Assembly (NCBI RefSeq): GCF_000154725.1
Contig: NZ_DS544873.1
Span: 4,747,085 to 4,811,084 of the forward strand
Direction of reading: 5' to 3'
Origin: Kordia algicida OT-1
GTDB taxonomy: Bacteria > Bacteroidota > Bacteroidia > Flavobacteriales > Flavobacteriaceae
Length of the DNA: 64,000 nt
Shown: piece by piece, positions 26,654 to 35,883 of the stretch
How positions within the stretch are numbered: position 1 is the first letter of the stretch
How the letters are laid out: each line of letters starts with the position of its first letter
Program-made: the position numbers and the translations under genes
The notes under the pieces: model-generated
The model's input: the letters and a program-made list of their open reading frames with translations, nothing else
Databases searched by the model: none
Told to the model about the DNA's origin: nothing

Positions 26654-28027
26654 TTAAAAAACCAAACCAGCCTTCACATTCACATCTAACAACACCTTTC
26701 GCAAAATTCGTTGTACATCTACATTGTCTTTTTGTTTGATAAGATGATGTTCGAGTTTGTCTGAATGACTGATTTGCAAATCGTGATCGATAAAACCGTA
26801 ACCGAGATACAATCCGTTTTTGACCATAACAAAGGCTTCTTCGTTGGTATTGCGTCCTTTTTGTTTGATGACTACATTCTGAGAAGATTCTTTGCTATGT
26901 GCAATCGCTTGTTGTACACGTTCGTTATAGGTTTCTATAGCTTCTTCACTTTTGCAAATTCCTTGACAGGACTGAATCATAAAGTGTGAGCATTCTTTCA
27001 CATTTTCCTGCAAATGACAGTATTTTGGACACAAATCAAATTGCATGCACAAACGTTCTAAATAGGTTCTGCAATCGCGAATGTTGTAGAAAACAATCAA
27101 AGGATCTTGAATGATTTTTGCATCATTAATCGCTAAATGTCGTACGCCACGACGATCTGCATATTCAAAAATGGCAAAGCGTTTTGGTGTGCGTTTGGAA
27201 GCCACATTGTAGCGCGGATAATGATGTTTTATCGCCGCATCTTCCATCAACAATGCAATGAGTTCGCTTCCTGATAATTCGTAATCGATATCTGCCGTTT
27301 CACGACACAAATCGAGTTCTTTCTTGGATTTGTTGTAAAAATGACCCAACACTCGTTTTTGAATATTTTTAGCCTTTCCGACATAAATGATCTTCCCTTT
27401 TTTGTCTTTAAAGTAATAGATTCCAGGTTTTGCAGGCAAATCGTCAAAAATTTTACTTGGTAAATGTGGAGGCAAAGTCGCTTCTTTCGATTCTCGTTTT
27501 AAGAATTTCTGAAACGTTTCTGCGGCAGCGTCTTTCGTCAATAAAAGTTGAAAAAGAATTACGGTTGCGGCAGCATCACCACGTGCGCGATGTCGATCGG
27601 AAATATGAATGTTTAGCGATTTGCACAGTTTCCCCAAACTATACGATTTAAATCCAGGAATTAATGCACGCGACAAACGAACCGTACAGAGTTTCTTCCG
27701 ACGAAAGTCTAAATCAATTGCTTTAAATTCATTGCGAATCACGTTGTAATCAAAGTTGACATTGTGCGCGACAAAGATGCTGTCTTTTGTAATACTGAGT
27801 ACTTCTTTGGCAATTTCGGCAAACGTTGGCGCATCAGCAACCATGGCGTTGTCAATTCCTGTGAGTGCGGTAATATGTGTCGGAATCAGCACATTCGGAT
27901 TTACCAAAGACGTGAATTCGTCCACAATCGTTTCGCCATCAAATTTAAAGATAGAAATTTCGGTGATTTTGTTGCTACGTCCAGTCGTTTCAACATCAAT
28001 AATTGTGTAGGTTGGATTTTTTGCCAT
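26654..28027 (-). CDS. DnaQ-type 3'-5' exonuclease fused to a GIY-YIG (UvrC-like) nuclease
   Basis: The 457-residue protein starts with an exonuclease domain: IDVETTG (Exo I, residues 7-13), VAHNVNFDYNVIRNEF (Exo II) and HRARGDAAATVIL (Exo III). A GIY-YIG domain follows (KPGIYYFKDKKGKIIYVGKA, about 203-222), and the C-terminal part has a Cys cluster resembling UvrC/Cho. Such fusions probably incise and trim damaged DNA. The gene begins 2 bases after the LexA-like repressor gene, so the pair looks like a damage-inducible operon. Confidence 0.85.
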   Translation of the reverse strand: MAKNPTYTIIDVETTGRSNKITEISIFKFDGETIVDEFTSLVNPNVLIPTHITALTGIDNAMVADAPTFAEIAKEVLSITKDSIFVAHNVNFDYNVIRNEFKAIDLDFRRKKLCTVRLSRALIPGFKSYSLGKLCKSLNIHISDRHRARGDAAATVILFQLLLTKDAAAETFQKFLKRESKEATLPPHLPSKIFDDLPAKPGIYYFKDKKGKIIYVGKAKNIQKRVLGHFYNKSKKELDLCRETADIDYELSGSELIALLMEDAAIKHHYPRYNVASKRTPKRFAIFEYADRRGVRHLAINDAKIIQDPLIVFYNIRDCRTYLERLCMQFDLCPKYCHLQENVKECSHFMIQSCQGICKSEEAIETYNERVQQAIAHSKESSQNVVIKQKGRNTNEEAFVMVKNGLYLGYGFIDHDLQISHSDKLEHHLIKQKDNVDVQRILRKVLLDVNVKAGLVF

Positions 28028-28029
28028 GA

Positions 28030-28797
28030 TTACGACATTCTTTTTACAGCTTCCAATTCTACTTGCAATTCGCGAAACATTGCCATGATACTGCTTAGTT
28101 TTAGCTCTTTTTCATCATATTCTTGCGTGTTGATGCAACAAGTAAATTCCCAAAGTTCCAAAACATCTTCCAATTGCACATGAAATGGCGCGTATGCTTT
28201 ATTATCGCTACTTAGTAATAAACCTTGCCCTGTAAAATGTTTAGAAACACGTTTGTACACCAAACCATCATTTTTGGTGAGTACTACGTATGTGCGACCA
28301 TCTTTTACGTCATTGATGTCGTCTACAAATTTTGCCACAATGTACGAACCGTCTTTTACAGGCAACATGGAATCGCCTTTTATGGGAAATGCACGATGTG
28401 TTCCTGTAGGCAAAAATGGTAACTTTATTTTTTCCAATTGTTCAATGTATTCAGGATCGGCGTAACCAGCCAAATAACCCGCAGATGCTTTTGTAGGAAT
28501 GATTTCGATGAGTTCGTTGTCATCTTCATCAACCGTAATCGGAAATAACAAACGTTGGTTTCCAACTTGCATAAATGAAGTGTCTTTGGCTTGCGTGAGA
28601 TCGTTTTTGACTAAAATATCAATGGGTAATTTAAAATGGTCTGACAAATCAATTAAGCGATCAATTGGCGGTTCGGAACGACCTTCTTCATACGAGCCAA
28701 CCATAGAACGTGACCAACCTAATGTTTCGGCAAAGCGTTCTTGTGAGAAACTTTTGAGCGATCGTAAGTGTTTTATGTTTTTCTGTATATTTCGCAT
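28030..28797 (-). CDS. LexA/CI-like repressor: XRE helix-turn-helix plus S24 autopeptidase
   Basis: The 255-residue protein has an N-terminal XRE HTH (FSQERFAETLGWSRSMVGSY, residues 17-36) and a C-terminal S24 peptidase. Nucleophile Ser143 lies in GDSM, general-base Lys182 in VYKRV, and a probable cleavage site at Ala106-Gly107 in KASAGYLAG. All elements for RecA-stimulated self-cleavage are present. It probably represses itself and the downstream exonuclease/GIY-YIG gene. Repeats of TTTGTAG[C/T]AA overlap its promoter. Confidence 0.85.
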   Translation of the reverse strand: MRNIQKNIKHLRSLKSFSQERFAETLGWSRSMVGSYEEGRSEPPIDRLIDLSDHFKLPIDILVKNDLTQAKDTSFMQVGNQRLLFPITVDEDDNELIEIIPTKASAGYLAGYADPEYIEQLEKIKLPFLPTGTHRAFPIKGDSMLPVKDGSYIVAKFVDDINDVKDGRTYVVLTKNDGLVYKRVSKHFTGQGLLLSSDNKAYAPFHVQLEDVLELWEFTCCINTQEYDEKELKLSSIMAMFRELQVELEAVKRMS

Positions 28798-28819
28798 AAC
28801 GTTTGGGTTTATTAGCTAC

Positions 28820-28852
28820 GTTACTACAAATATAAGTAATTATTGCTACAAA
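28820..28852 (-). promoter_or_regulatory. Promoter with two probable operator half-sites for the S24 repressor
   Basis: On the minus strand TTTGTAGCAAT (28842-28852) and TTTGTAGTAAC (28820-28830) are direct repeats spaced 22 bases, about two helical turns. The second overlaps the -7 box TATATTTG (28827-28834). A looser third copy (GTGCTACATAT) lies at 28884-28894. The position is right for self-repression. Confidence 0.55.
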
Positions 28853-28923
28853 TAGAAGCTGTTTGCTGAAACTACAGGTTTTTGTGCTACATATGGTGAT
28901 TTGATAGGCAAGTGACGTTTTAC

Positions 28924-29334
28924 TTACTCCTCTTGAAAAAGCTCTAATAACTCCAATAAATACAACGTACGCTCACGAAATTGGCGTTTTTCATGTGCAG
29001 CTGTTGCTGCCATTGTCATGGTGCCGCCTTGATATTGAATATGGTAAAACGAAGCACGAAATGCCAAATCAAATTTTTGAAACTCAAGCCATTTTTTTTG
29101 AGAAGCTTCTAATAAAGTCACAGACAATTGTTTCGGATTTGCTTTTAATTGTAGCAAAGTGCTGTCCATCAATTTTTTCCAAGAAGCCGTTGCAGCATGT
29201 TCACATTTTACACCGCCAAGTGTCGTAGGCATCGTGTTTTCTAGACATTTTCTGTTTTTGATATCGATAGGATGTGATTGACTAAAACAAAAGTTAACAG
29301 TGAGTAGAGCGATGATGCAGACAAATTTTTTCAT
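28924..29334 (-). CDS. Exported LprI/DUF1311-like protein
   Basis: From the ATG at 29334 the product has 136 residues with a signal peptide (MKKFVCIIALLTVNFCFSQ). The mature domain, with conserved Cys in RKCLE and VKCEHAATASWKKLMD and the QKKWLEFQKFDLAF helix, resembles DUF1311/LprI lysozyme-inhibitor-like proteins. It would act in the periplasm. The upstream extension to 29448 lacks a signal peptide and is unlikely to be translated. The gene follows the DEAD-box helicase gene on the same strand after 16 bases. Confidence 0.65.
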   Translation of the reverse strand: MKKFVCIIALLTVNFCFSQSHPIDIKNRKCLENTMPTTLGGVKCEHAATASWKKLMDSTLLQLKANPKQLSVTLLEASQKKWLEFQKFDLAFRASFYHIQYQGGTMTMAATAAHEKRQFRERTLYLLELLELFQEE

Positions 29335-29350
29335 GAGAAAAAGATACGAT

Positions 29351-30703
29351 TTACTTTCGTTTCTTTTTGTTACGACGGTTAAAATTTTTATCGCCCCGTG
29401 TTTTTGGCTTTTTGTATTTTTTTGCAATTTCACGTCGATACGAACCACCTTGATTGGTTTTTTTGTTCTTTTCCTTTTTTTCGTGAAATCCTTTTTCCAA
29501 ACCTTCCGTTTTTAACGGATTGTTGACTTCGCGAATTCGGGTTTGTTCTTCGGGAGCCAATTGTGTAGAAATTTCGACTTCTTCTGGAAATTCGAGTTGT
29601 GGAATTTCATAATTCATTAACTTTTCAATTGCTTCTTTGTACTCGAGTTCTTTTTTGGTGTAAAATAAAACGGCGTTTCCTTTGGCTTTTGCACGACCTG
29701 CACGACCAATGCGGTGCATGTAATTTTCTGGATAGTTTGGTGTATTGAAGTTGAATACATGCGTAATCATGTCCAGATCCAAACCGCGCGCCATGACATC
29801 GGTTGCGACTAAAATTCGGTTTTCGCCAGTGTTGAAATTTTCAATAGAACGAATTCGGTAGTTTTGAGTTTTGTTGGAATGAATTACCGCAACTTCTTCG
29901 CCAAAATCTTTCTGTAAACAGTCAAATAACCGATCGGCAATACGTTTGTTGGAGATAAATACTAACACTTTGCTGTAGATTTCTTTGTCTTTTAAAAGAT
30001 GTGTAAGTAAGTTTACTTTCGTGTAAAAGTTTTGAACTGCGTAACAGGTTTGTGAAATATTATCTAAAGGTGTTCCGCTGACCGCAATGGAAATTTTATG
30101 TGGCGCAATGAAAAAATCGTCAATTAATAAATTTACATCATCGGTCATTGTTGCTGAAAACATGATGTTTTGTCGTTGTTCAGGCAATAATTCAAAGATA
30201 TTGGTAATCTGAAAACGGAATCCTAAATCCAACATGACATCAACCTCATCAATCACTAATTTTTTGATCGATTTGAGTTGCAATGCTCTGCTCAATACCA
30301 AATCATATAAACGTCCAGGAGTTGCTACGACAATGTCTGCGCCTTGTTGCAAACTTTGAGCTTGTGTGTTCATGTTTACGCCGCCATACACACCCACAAT
30401 GCGTACGTTGATATATTTGGCAAATAATTCAATTTGTTCTACGACTTGAATGACCAATTCACGCGTTGGGACTAAGACTAAGATTCGCGGATTGACTTGT
30501 TTTGAGAATTTTAAATCGCGCAATAACGGCAACATATACGCGAACGTTTTTCCTGTTCCTGTTTGCGCAATTCCTACAACATCTTTTCCGCCGCGAATTA
30601 CCGAGAATGATTGCTCCTGAATTGGTGTTGGTGTTGTAAAACCTAAATCTTCAATCGCATAATGCAATTGTTTTGATAAGTCAAAATCCTGAAAAGTAGA
30701 CAT
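29351..30703 (-). CDS. DEAD-box ATP-dependent RNA helicase
   Basis: The 450-residue helicase has a Q motif (FTTPTPIQEQ), motif I AQTGTGKT, Ia PTREL, Ib TPGR, II as DEVD, III SAT and VI HRIGRAGR. A Lys/Arg-rich tail (last 60 residues, ending NRRNKKKRK) probably binds RNA. It remodels RNA, for example in ribosome assembly or cold adaptation. The start at 30703 is chosen because a -7 box at 30722-30729 would place the transcript start downstream of the alternative start at 30724. Confidence 0.9.
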   Translation of the reverse strand: MSTFQDFDLSKQLHYAIEDLGFTTPTPIQEQSFSVIRGGKDVVGIAQTGTGKTFAYMLPLLRDLKFSKQVNPRILVLVPTRELVIQVVEQIELFAKYINVRIVGVYGGVNMNTQAQSLQQGADIVVATPGRLYDLVLSRALQLKSIKKLVIDEVDVMLDLGFRFQITNIFELLPEQRQNIMFSATMTDDVNLLIDDFFIAPHKISIAVSGTPLDNISQTCYAVQNFYTKVNLLTHLLKDKEIYSKVLVFISNKRIADRLFDCLQKDFGEEVAVIHSNKTQNYRIRSIENFNTGENRILVATDVMARGLDLDMITHVFNFNTPNYPENYMHRIGRAGRAKAKGNAVLFYTKKELEYKEAIEKLMNYEIPQLEFPEEVEISTQLAPEEQTRIREVNNPLKTEGLEKGFHEKKEKNKKTNQGGSYRREIAKKYKKPKTRGDKNFNRRNKKKRK

Positions 30704-30721
30704 AACTGTGTTAATTTTGCG

Positions 30722-30729
30722 CAAATGTA
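30722..30729 (-). promoter_or_regulatory. -7 promoter box (TACATTTG) of the helicase gene
   Basis: An exact TAnnTTTG match on the minus strand, 18 bases before the chosen ATG at 30703. Confidence 0.5.
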
Positions 30730-30768
30730 GTGTATTTCATCGCTTTAGCGTGATGAAAGCTAATTTTA

Positions 30769-31713
30769 TTACTTTTTTGAGGTTGCTTTTTTAGTACCTT
30801 TTACTACTTTTTCTTTGTTTGAATCTTGTGATCTAATCAAAGCAGGCGACAGTTTTTTAATTCCTTCTTTGGTAAGATATTTAGTAAGAATTCCACCTTG
30901 AATTCTGTTGACATCAAATTCAATGATAAATGCTTTTTTGTCAATTTTATCAATGAGATTGTACGTTCGGCGAATGTCAATTCGGTTGATAACGGTGTGA
31001 ATGATATCTTTTTCTTCCTGAATACCGCGTTTTCCATAACCACGCGCGCCTTTGTAAGACGTAGTTCCAGCACCGATAATTTTATTGAGTTTTTCTTCTA
31101 TTTCTGCAGAATGTTCTGAGACAATCATCAATCCGACATAATCTTCAAAACCTTCAATCATCAAATCAATTATTTTCGCTGTGACGAGAAATGTCAAAAT
31201 GGAATACATAGCAACTTCAACAGAAAGGAGCAAAGCTGTCGCTCCAAAAAGTATGGCATTAAATCCTAGAATTACTTTTCCAATGCTGATGCCCAAACGT
31301 TCATTGATAAAGATGCCGAGAATTTCAGAACCGTCAAGAACAGCTCCGTTTTTTATGGTAATTCCGATTCCTGCACCAAGAAATAATCCGCCAAAAATAG
31401 CAATCAGGAGTTTGTCGTCTGTAACTGCTGTAAAATTTTCAAAGTAGATAAAAGTTGCCAATCCGATGATGGAAAGAATTGATTTGATAAAGATTCTTTT
31501 CGTAAGTGTAAACCATGCTAAAATCAAAAACGGAATACTAACAATGAGTAAAAGTATTGACATTTTTATATCAAAAAGTTCGCTTAGCAAAATGGCAATT
31601 CCAGTAACGCCACCATCTAAAAATCCATTTGGTAATAGAAACATTTTTAAGCCGAGACTTGCTAAAACGATTCCGATAAAGATTTGAAAAATTTCTGAAA
31701 TGAGTTGTTTCAT
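30769..31713 (-). CDS. YitT family membrane protein (DUF161/DUF2179)
   Basis: The 314-residue protein has about five N-terminal membrane helices in the YitT pattern (GIVLASLGLKMFLLPNGFLDGGVTG) and a cytosolic C-terminal DUF2179 domain (residues about 220-285, with GYGKRGIQEEKDIIHTVINR). The transport role of the family is not settled. A charged tail (KVVKGTKKATSKK) ends the protein. It lies upstream of the helicase gene, separated by its promoter. Confidence 0.8.
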   Translation of the reverse strand: MKQLISEIFQIFIGIVLASLGLKMFLLPNGFLDGGVTGIAILLSELFDIKMSILLLIVSIPFLILAWFTLTKRIFIKSILSIIGLATFIYFENFTAVTDDKLLIAIFGGLFLGAGIGITIKNGAVLDGSEILGIFINERLGISIGKVILGFNAILFGATALLLSVEVAMYSILTFLVTAKIIDLMIEGFEDYVGLMIVSEHSAEIEEKLNKIIGAGTTSYKGARGYGKRGIQEEKDIIHTVINRIDIRRTYNLIDKIDKKAFIIEFDVNRIQGGILTKYLTKEGIKKLSPALIRSQDSNKEKVVKGTKKATSKK

Positions 31714-31792
31714 GGCGTATAAAATAATTTCAAAAAGATATGTAAAATAAACGTAGCATGATTTTTTTGAGAGATTATTTTTATTTGAAGCG

Positions 31793-31827
31793 AAAAGCTA
31801 TCCACAGCAGTGTGAATAGCTTTTTTT
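31793..31827 (-). terminator. Probable terminator downstream of the sulfatase
   Basis: AAAAGCTAT (31793-31801) pairs with ATAGCTTTT (31816-31824), with an inner CAC/GTG. The T-tract is short on the minus strand and longer on the plus strand, so it may be bidirectional. Confidence 0.6.
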
Positions 31828-31850
31828 AGAATCGTTTGTGTATTGGTGAA

Positions 31851-33374
31851 TTATTGTCTACTCAAGGCAATTGGTCCGTCGGAAACGGTTTTGCGTCGTA
31901 ATAGGCGGTTTTCTGCTTCTTTTAGTTTTTCTGCTAATTCGTCTCTGATGTCTTTGTATTCAGGATTGTACGCCAAATTTTCCATTTCATTGTCTTCATT
32001 GTCGGTCAATTTGTACAATTCGTACATCGTAGGATAACTTCCTAACGCATGAAAGTAGTAAGCAAATTTCCATTCTTTGGTACGAATACAACGAATACGA
32101 TTTGCTGCCAATACTGCCGAAGCATGATCTGCAGAACTCGCTTTGGTATCATCAAATGTAAAGAGAACTTCATCTTGAACGCCTTTTCCATCAGTGATAA
32201 TTGGCAATAAGTTATTTCCTTGTAATGCTTTCGATGGATGTTTTATGTTGGCAATTTCTGCCATTGTTGGCATGATGTCAATTAAAGTAGCGAGCTCATT
32301 AGAAGAACGTTGCGGAATTGCTTTACCATTTTCGTCTTCGCTTGGAAAAAGTATTGGGTTGGAGAAAACCATTGGAACATTGAGCGTTTCTTCATATACA
32401 TTGAAGGCTTTTTGTCGCATGCCACCGTGAGCTAAGCCCATTTCTCCATGATCGGAAATACGAATGACTAATGCTTCATCTGCCATACGATTTCCTGTAT
32501 CACTTACATGATAGAGTTCGTCAATGAATTCGCCAATTTGATGATCTATTTTTGTCAATGTATGCGCGTAGAAATTGATGTAGTTGAGTTTTTCTTCGTT
32601 GGTTGGCAAATCACCAAGTAATATGTTAGCAGATTGAACAATTTGAAATTGTGCCATTGGTTTTTTATTCTTCAGTAAGTCTTCGTTGATAGAATAAGGC
32701 AAACCAACACTTCTTCCTGACCAATCAGATTCCGAATATCCATAGTTGACGCCGTTTGGATACGCCAATACATCATGCGGATTTACTAATGAAAGTACTA
32801 AACAAAAAGGCACGCGTTTGTGACCACTTTCGCGTTCGGTACGGACTTTTCGTAGAAATTCAATTCCTTGTTGTATGTACATTTCGTCATGATTGGCATA
32901 ACCGCCACCAAAGTTTTGTGGTTTTACATCTTCTCCTGCATCAGGTGCAATCCAACCTTTGAAACCTGTGAGTGCAATTTCAGAAGCTGTCAAACCATTT
33001 TCAGATTCTCCCTTACTAAGATGCCATTTTCCGCGGTATTGTACATCATAACCTTCGTTAGAAAGCATGCGTGCCATGTTGTAAATTTCTGGATTTAGTT
33101 GTGTTTCTGCGTCTGAGTAGCGTCCGCCAAAAGTTAGTGTTTGTGTTACGCCGTGTTGCGATGGATATATTCCTGTGAAAAGTGTTGTTCTACTTGGCGA
33201 ACACATACAGGAATTACAAAATGCTTTGTTGAAGGTAAATCCATTGTCTTTTAAAAATGTCATGGTTTTTAGGTTTTCACTTTCCCAACCTTCAGGGAAG
33301 TTTTGAGTAGCACGTTCTTGATCGGTGATGATTAAGATCATGTCTGGCTGTTGTGGTAATTCGGAGAGATTCAT
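31851..33374 (-). CDS. Sulfatase family hydrolase, apparently without a signal peptide
   Basis: The 507-residue enzyme carries the sulfatase signature CSPSRTTLFTGIYPSQHG, with Cys58 as the formylglycine precursor, plus ISDHGEMG near residue 305 for metal binding and GKWHLSKGE. Sulfatases cleave sulfate esters from polysaccharides or small molecules. Unusually for Bacteroidota, no signal peptide precedes MILIITDQERA, so it may act in the cytosol. Neighbouring genes show no polysaccharide locus. The substrate is unknown. Confidence 0.85.
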   Translation of the reverse strand: MNLSELPQQPDMILIITDQERATQNFPEGWESENLKTMTFLKDNGFTFNKAFCNSCMCSPSRTTLFTGIYPSQHGVTQTLTFGGRYSDAETQLNPEIYNMARMLSNEGYDVQYRGKWHLSKGESENGLTASEIALTGFKGWIAPDAGEDVKPQNFGGGYANHDEMYIQQGIEFLRKVRTERESGHKRVPFCLVLSLVNPHDVLAYPNGVNYGYSESDWSGRSVGLPYSINEDLLKNKKPMAQFQIVQSANILLGDLPTNEEKLNYINFYAHTLTKIDHQIGEFIDELYHVSDTGNRMADEALVIRISDHGEMGLAHGGMRQKAFNVYEETLNVPMVFSNPILFPSEDENGKAIPQRSSNELATLIDIMPTMAEIANIKHPSKALQGNNLLPIITDGKGVQDEVLFTFDDTKASSADHASAVLAANRIRCIRTKEWKFAYYFHALGSYPTMYELYKLTDNEDNEMENLAYNPEYKDIRDELAEKLKEAENRLLRRKTVSDGPIALSRQ

Positions 33375-33457
33375 AGTTTATTGTTTTGTATGAAATTATA
33401 ATAATTTCTCCGAAACCTGTAGCGTATAACTACGTGATTTTGAAATGAAGAAACTGT

Positions 33458-34114
33458 TTATTTCCCAAATAATTTCTTCCAAAAACTTTTCTTTTCAACT
33501 GTTTTACTATCCGATTGATTTGTGTTTTTTGAAGTTTGCGGAGTTTGTGGCGGAGTCATCTTGGTGGATTGTTGCAGCGTTTTATCTACGGAAGTAGTAA
33601 AAAAATCACCTTTGTCAGACATGCCAATAGGAAATTGCGTTCGTTTTCTCCATTCTGGTTCGTTCATAATATCGTTAGGTTGCAATTGCGTTTTTTTGTC
33701 AAAACTAGCGCGTCCCATTTTAACGACATTTTCTTCTATGTTTGAGTTTGTTCCACTAAAAATAGCTTCAAATTTTTTGTCAAAATGAAGTAATAAGATT
33801 TGTGTTTGTGTTCCAATTTTATAGATATCCAAAACTTTGTAATGTGATGGCGCTGCAATGAGATGAAAACGGTATTTTGCAACATCAGGGTTTATTTGCG
33901 CCATGTTTACCGCTTTGTTGGAAGCAATGGCATATCGTAAATTTGTAGCCAAACCTTCTGCAAAACCAGAAACATCAGTAAATCCTTTTTCTAGAAGTAT
34001 TTGATTTTTTTGATATTTTGAAATGTGTGTAACGTCCAAGTTGCAATCTCTGTAATACATTGTTAATCCTGCAAAGGTTTCGTTGTATGCTTCTTCTATT
34101 TTTTTATGTTCCAT
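33458..34114 (-). CDS. Hypothetical protein with basic C-terminal tail
   Basis: The 218-residue product from the ATG at 34114 (MEHKKIEEAYNETFAG) has an alpha/beta core of about 165 residues and a low-complexity Pro/Thr/Gln/Ser tail ending in KSFWKKLFGK, an amphipathic basic helix. No signal peptide is visible. The frame is open to 34192, but the extension reads like untranslated sequence. No family is recognised. Confidence 0.55.
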   Translation of the reverse strand: MEHKKIEEAYNETFAGLTMYYRDCNLDVTHISKYQKNQILLEKGFTDVSGFAEGLATNLRYAIASNKAVNMAQINPDVAKYRFHLIAAPSHYKVLDIYKIGTQTQILLLHFDKKFEAIFSGTNSNIEENVVKMGRASFDKKTQLQPNDIMNEPEWRKRTQFPIGMSDKGDFFTTSVDKTLQQSTKMTPPQTPQTSKNTNQSDSKTVEKKSFWKKLFGK

Positions 34115-34230
34115 GTTGTTTTGAAGAATTGCCCAAGTTTGAATTTGAAATGTTTTAGTTTGAGAAAGCAGTTTAATAAGCACAATTTTCAAACGTGTTA
34201 CCGTTTGTGTTTACAGAATTATGAGTTGTA

Positions 34231-35049
34231 TTATTGTTTAAGCGGAGTGGTTTTCCAAGTTCCATTTACCATTAGCGGACGTGCATTTAGCTGCATAAAA
34301 TGCTTGTGTATTTGTTGACTTCGCGTGTATTGTATATTGGTTGTGAAATCGTTTACAGTTTCAGTCAATTCCATAATTCTTTTATCATCATTTTCAAGGT
34401 TTACTGTAAAAGTGAAGATTCGTTCTTTTAAGATGTTTTTTTGCGTATCTTTTAACGTATATCTATGATTGTAACCATATTCGCCAACTTCTGTTTTTTT
34501 GATTTCGATGATGTTGCCATTTTTCATGTAACTTGAAGTTACTGTTTCAGCATCGCCGCCTTCACTTCTTGTAATTCCTAAATCGGACCATGATGTTACA
34601 TCGTAGGCTCCAAAATGTGGAAAGTCGAATTTTTCGCTCGTGATAATATCATTTGCTGCATCATCGCCTTCATTTTTGACTGCACCACCAAAAATCCAGC
34701 CTTTTTTGCCATCATTCGTGGTAACTTCTAGCCAATGATTGTTGTACACGACACTGCGAAGTACAATTTCACTTTTTACGTCAGATTTATTTCCTGTGAA
34801 TTCTAAGTCAATTCCTTTGTACGTACCAACTATTTTTCCTTTTGTACTCGCAATATCGCGCACGTTAATATTGTCTACCCAAACATAATACGTGTCATAT
34901 TCATTTGTTGTTTCAGTTGTTTCTGAAGTATCTGTAATTGCTTCGTTGTTTGTTTTTTTAGAATCTTTCTTAGTTTCTCCAGCGCAAGCTGTCAATAAAA
35001 CGATTGTAAATAATATGCACAATTTTGAAAGAGAGGAATAGATTTTCAT
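34231..35049 (-). CDS. SH3-domain lipoprotein
   Basis: The 272-residue protein begins with a lipoprotein signal (IVLLTACAGE, Cys at about 22), followed by an acidic Thr/Ser linker and a bacterial SH3 domain at about residues 52-125 (VDNINVRDIASTKGKIVGTY, then WLEVTTNDGKKGWIFG). The C-terminal 140 residues form an unassigned beta-rich domain. SH3 domains of this type often bind peptidoglycan. It probably sits in the periplasm, anchored to a membrane. Confidence 0.75.
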   Translation of the reverse strand: MKIYSSLSKLCILFTIVLLTACAGETKKDSKKTNNEAITDTSETTETTNEYDTYYVWVDNINVRDIASTKGKIVGTYKGIDLEFTGNKSDVKSEIVLRSVVYNNHWLEVTTNDGKKGWIFGGAVKNEGDDAANDIITSEKFDFPHFGAYDVTSWSDLGITRSEGGDAETVTSSYMKNGNIIEIKKTEVGEYGYNHRYTLKDTQKNILKERIFTFTVNLENDDKRIMELTETVNDFTTNIQYTRSQQIHKHFMQLNARPLMVNGTWKTTPLKQ

Positions 35050-35131
35050 TTGGATGATTGGTTCATTAAATTTTGTGTTTCAATTTAAGAAATATTATAC
35101 ATTATTGTATGACAGAAAATGAAGTAGAAAT

Positions 35132-35168
35132 AAAAAACGCTAACAAGAAGTTATCAAGTTAGCGTTTT
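35132..35168 (-). terminator. Intrinsic terminator (AAAACGCTAAC / GTTAGCGTTTT)
   Basis: A perfect 11-bp stem at 35134-35144 and 35158-35168 is followed on the minus strand by six T. It ends the transcript of the gene at 35191-35808. Confidence 0.8.
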
Positions 35169-35190
35169 GTATCAATATTTTATTTAAAAA

Positions 35191-35808
35191 TTATTTTTTA
35201 TACATAATTGATTTGTCAATCATTTTGATGGTTTCCTTTCCTTCGTCAGTGGCGTTTCCGTATTCATCACAAGAATCTTGAAAGGCAATAATTCTAGTTA
35301 TTCCGTCTTTCATTTTTATTTCTAACAAATCTAGTGTGAGTCGTTCGCCCATTAAATTCACATTAATTCTTTTTCCAAACAACTCTCTGCTACCAAGTTT
35401 CAAAGAAGTTTTCTCAATTTTACAATTTTGTTTCCCAAAGCGTCCTGAAATTTCTTCTACAAAACCATCTACCGTTCCTTCTGCGATTTCAAAGTACATG
35501 ATGACAAAGTTATTTCCGTCAAAAGTCCAGTTTTTATAACCGAAAGATGTTTCGTATTCAAATCCAAAACTTGTTGGATAGTCAAATGAAACGGTTCCGT
35601 TGTTAAAAGTTTTGGAGTTGGCAAGCGTTACCGAAATTGTATTTCCGTCATGCTGAACTTTTTCTCCTTCGGAAATTTTATAATCCTTTCCATTTACTGT
35701 TACAACCATTCCTGCTTTTGGTTCTTTTGAAGGATCTGCTTTTTGTGCATTTACAAAATGTATACTTCCTATTAAAAATAAAGAAAGTAATGTTAATGAA
35801 AATTTCAT
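35191..35808 (-). CDS. Exported protein of unknown function
   Basis: The 205-residue protein has a signal peptide (MKFSLTLLSLFLIGSIHFVN, cut near NAQ). The mature part is beta-rich, with SFDYPTSFGFEYETSFGYKNWTFDG and a C-terminal helix. It may be a periplasmic beta-sandwich. I do not recognise a family. It is monocistronic with its own terminator. Confidence 0.6.
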   Translation of the reverse strand: MKFSLTLLSLFLIGSIHFVNAQKADPSKEPKAGMVVTVNGKDYKISEGEKVQHDGNTISVTLANSKTFNNGTVSFDYPTSFGFEYETSFGYKNWTFDGNNFVIMYFEIAEGTVDGFVEEISGRFGKQNCKIEKTSLKLGSRELFGKRINVNLMGERLTLDLLEIKMKDGITRIIAFQDSCDEYGNATDEGKETIKMIDKSIMYKK

Positions 35809-35883
35809 ATGTGTATTATTAAGTTATTTGTAAACCTACAATTTTCTTTTTAAATAATATGCATTGTATTTTTTAAAGATGAA

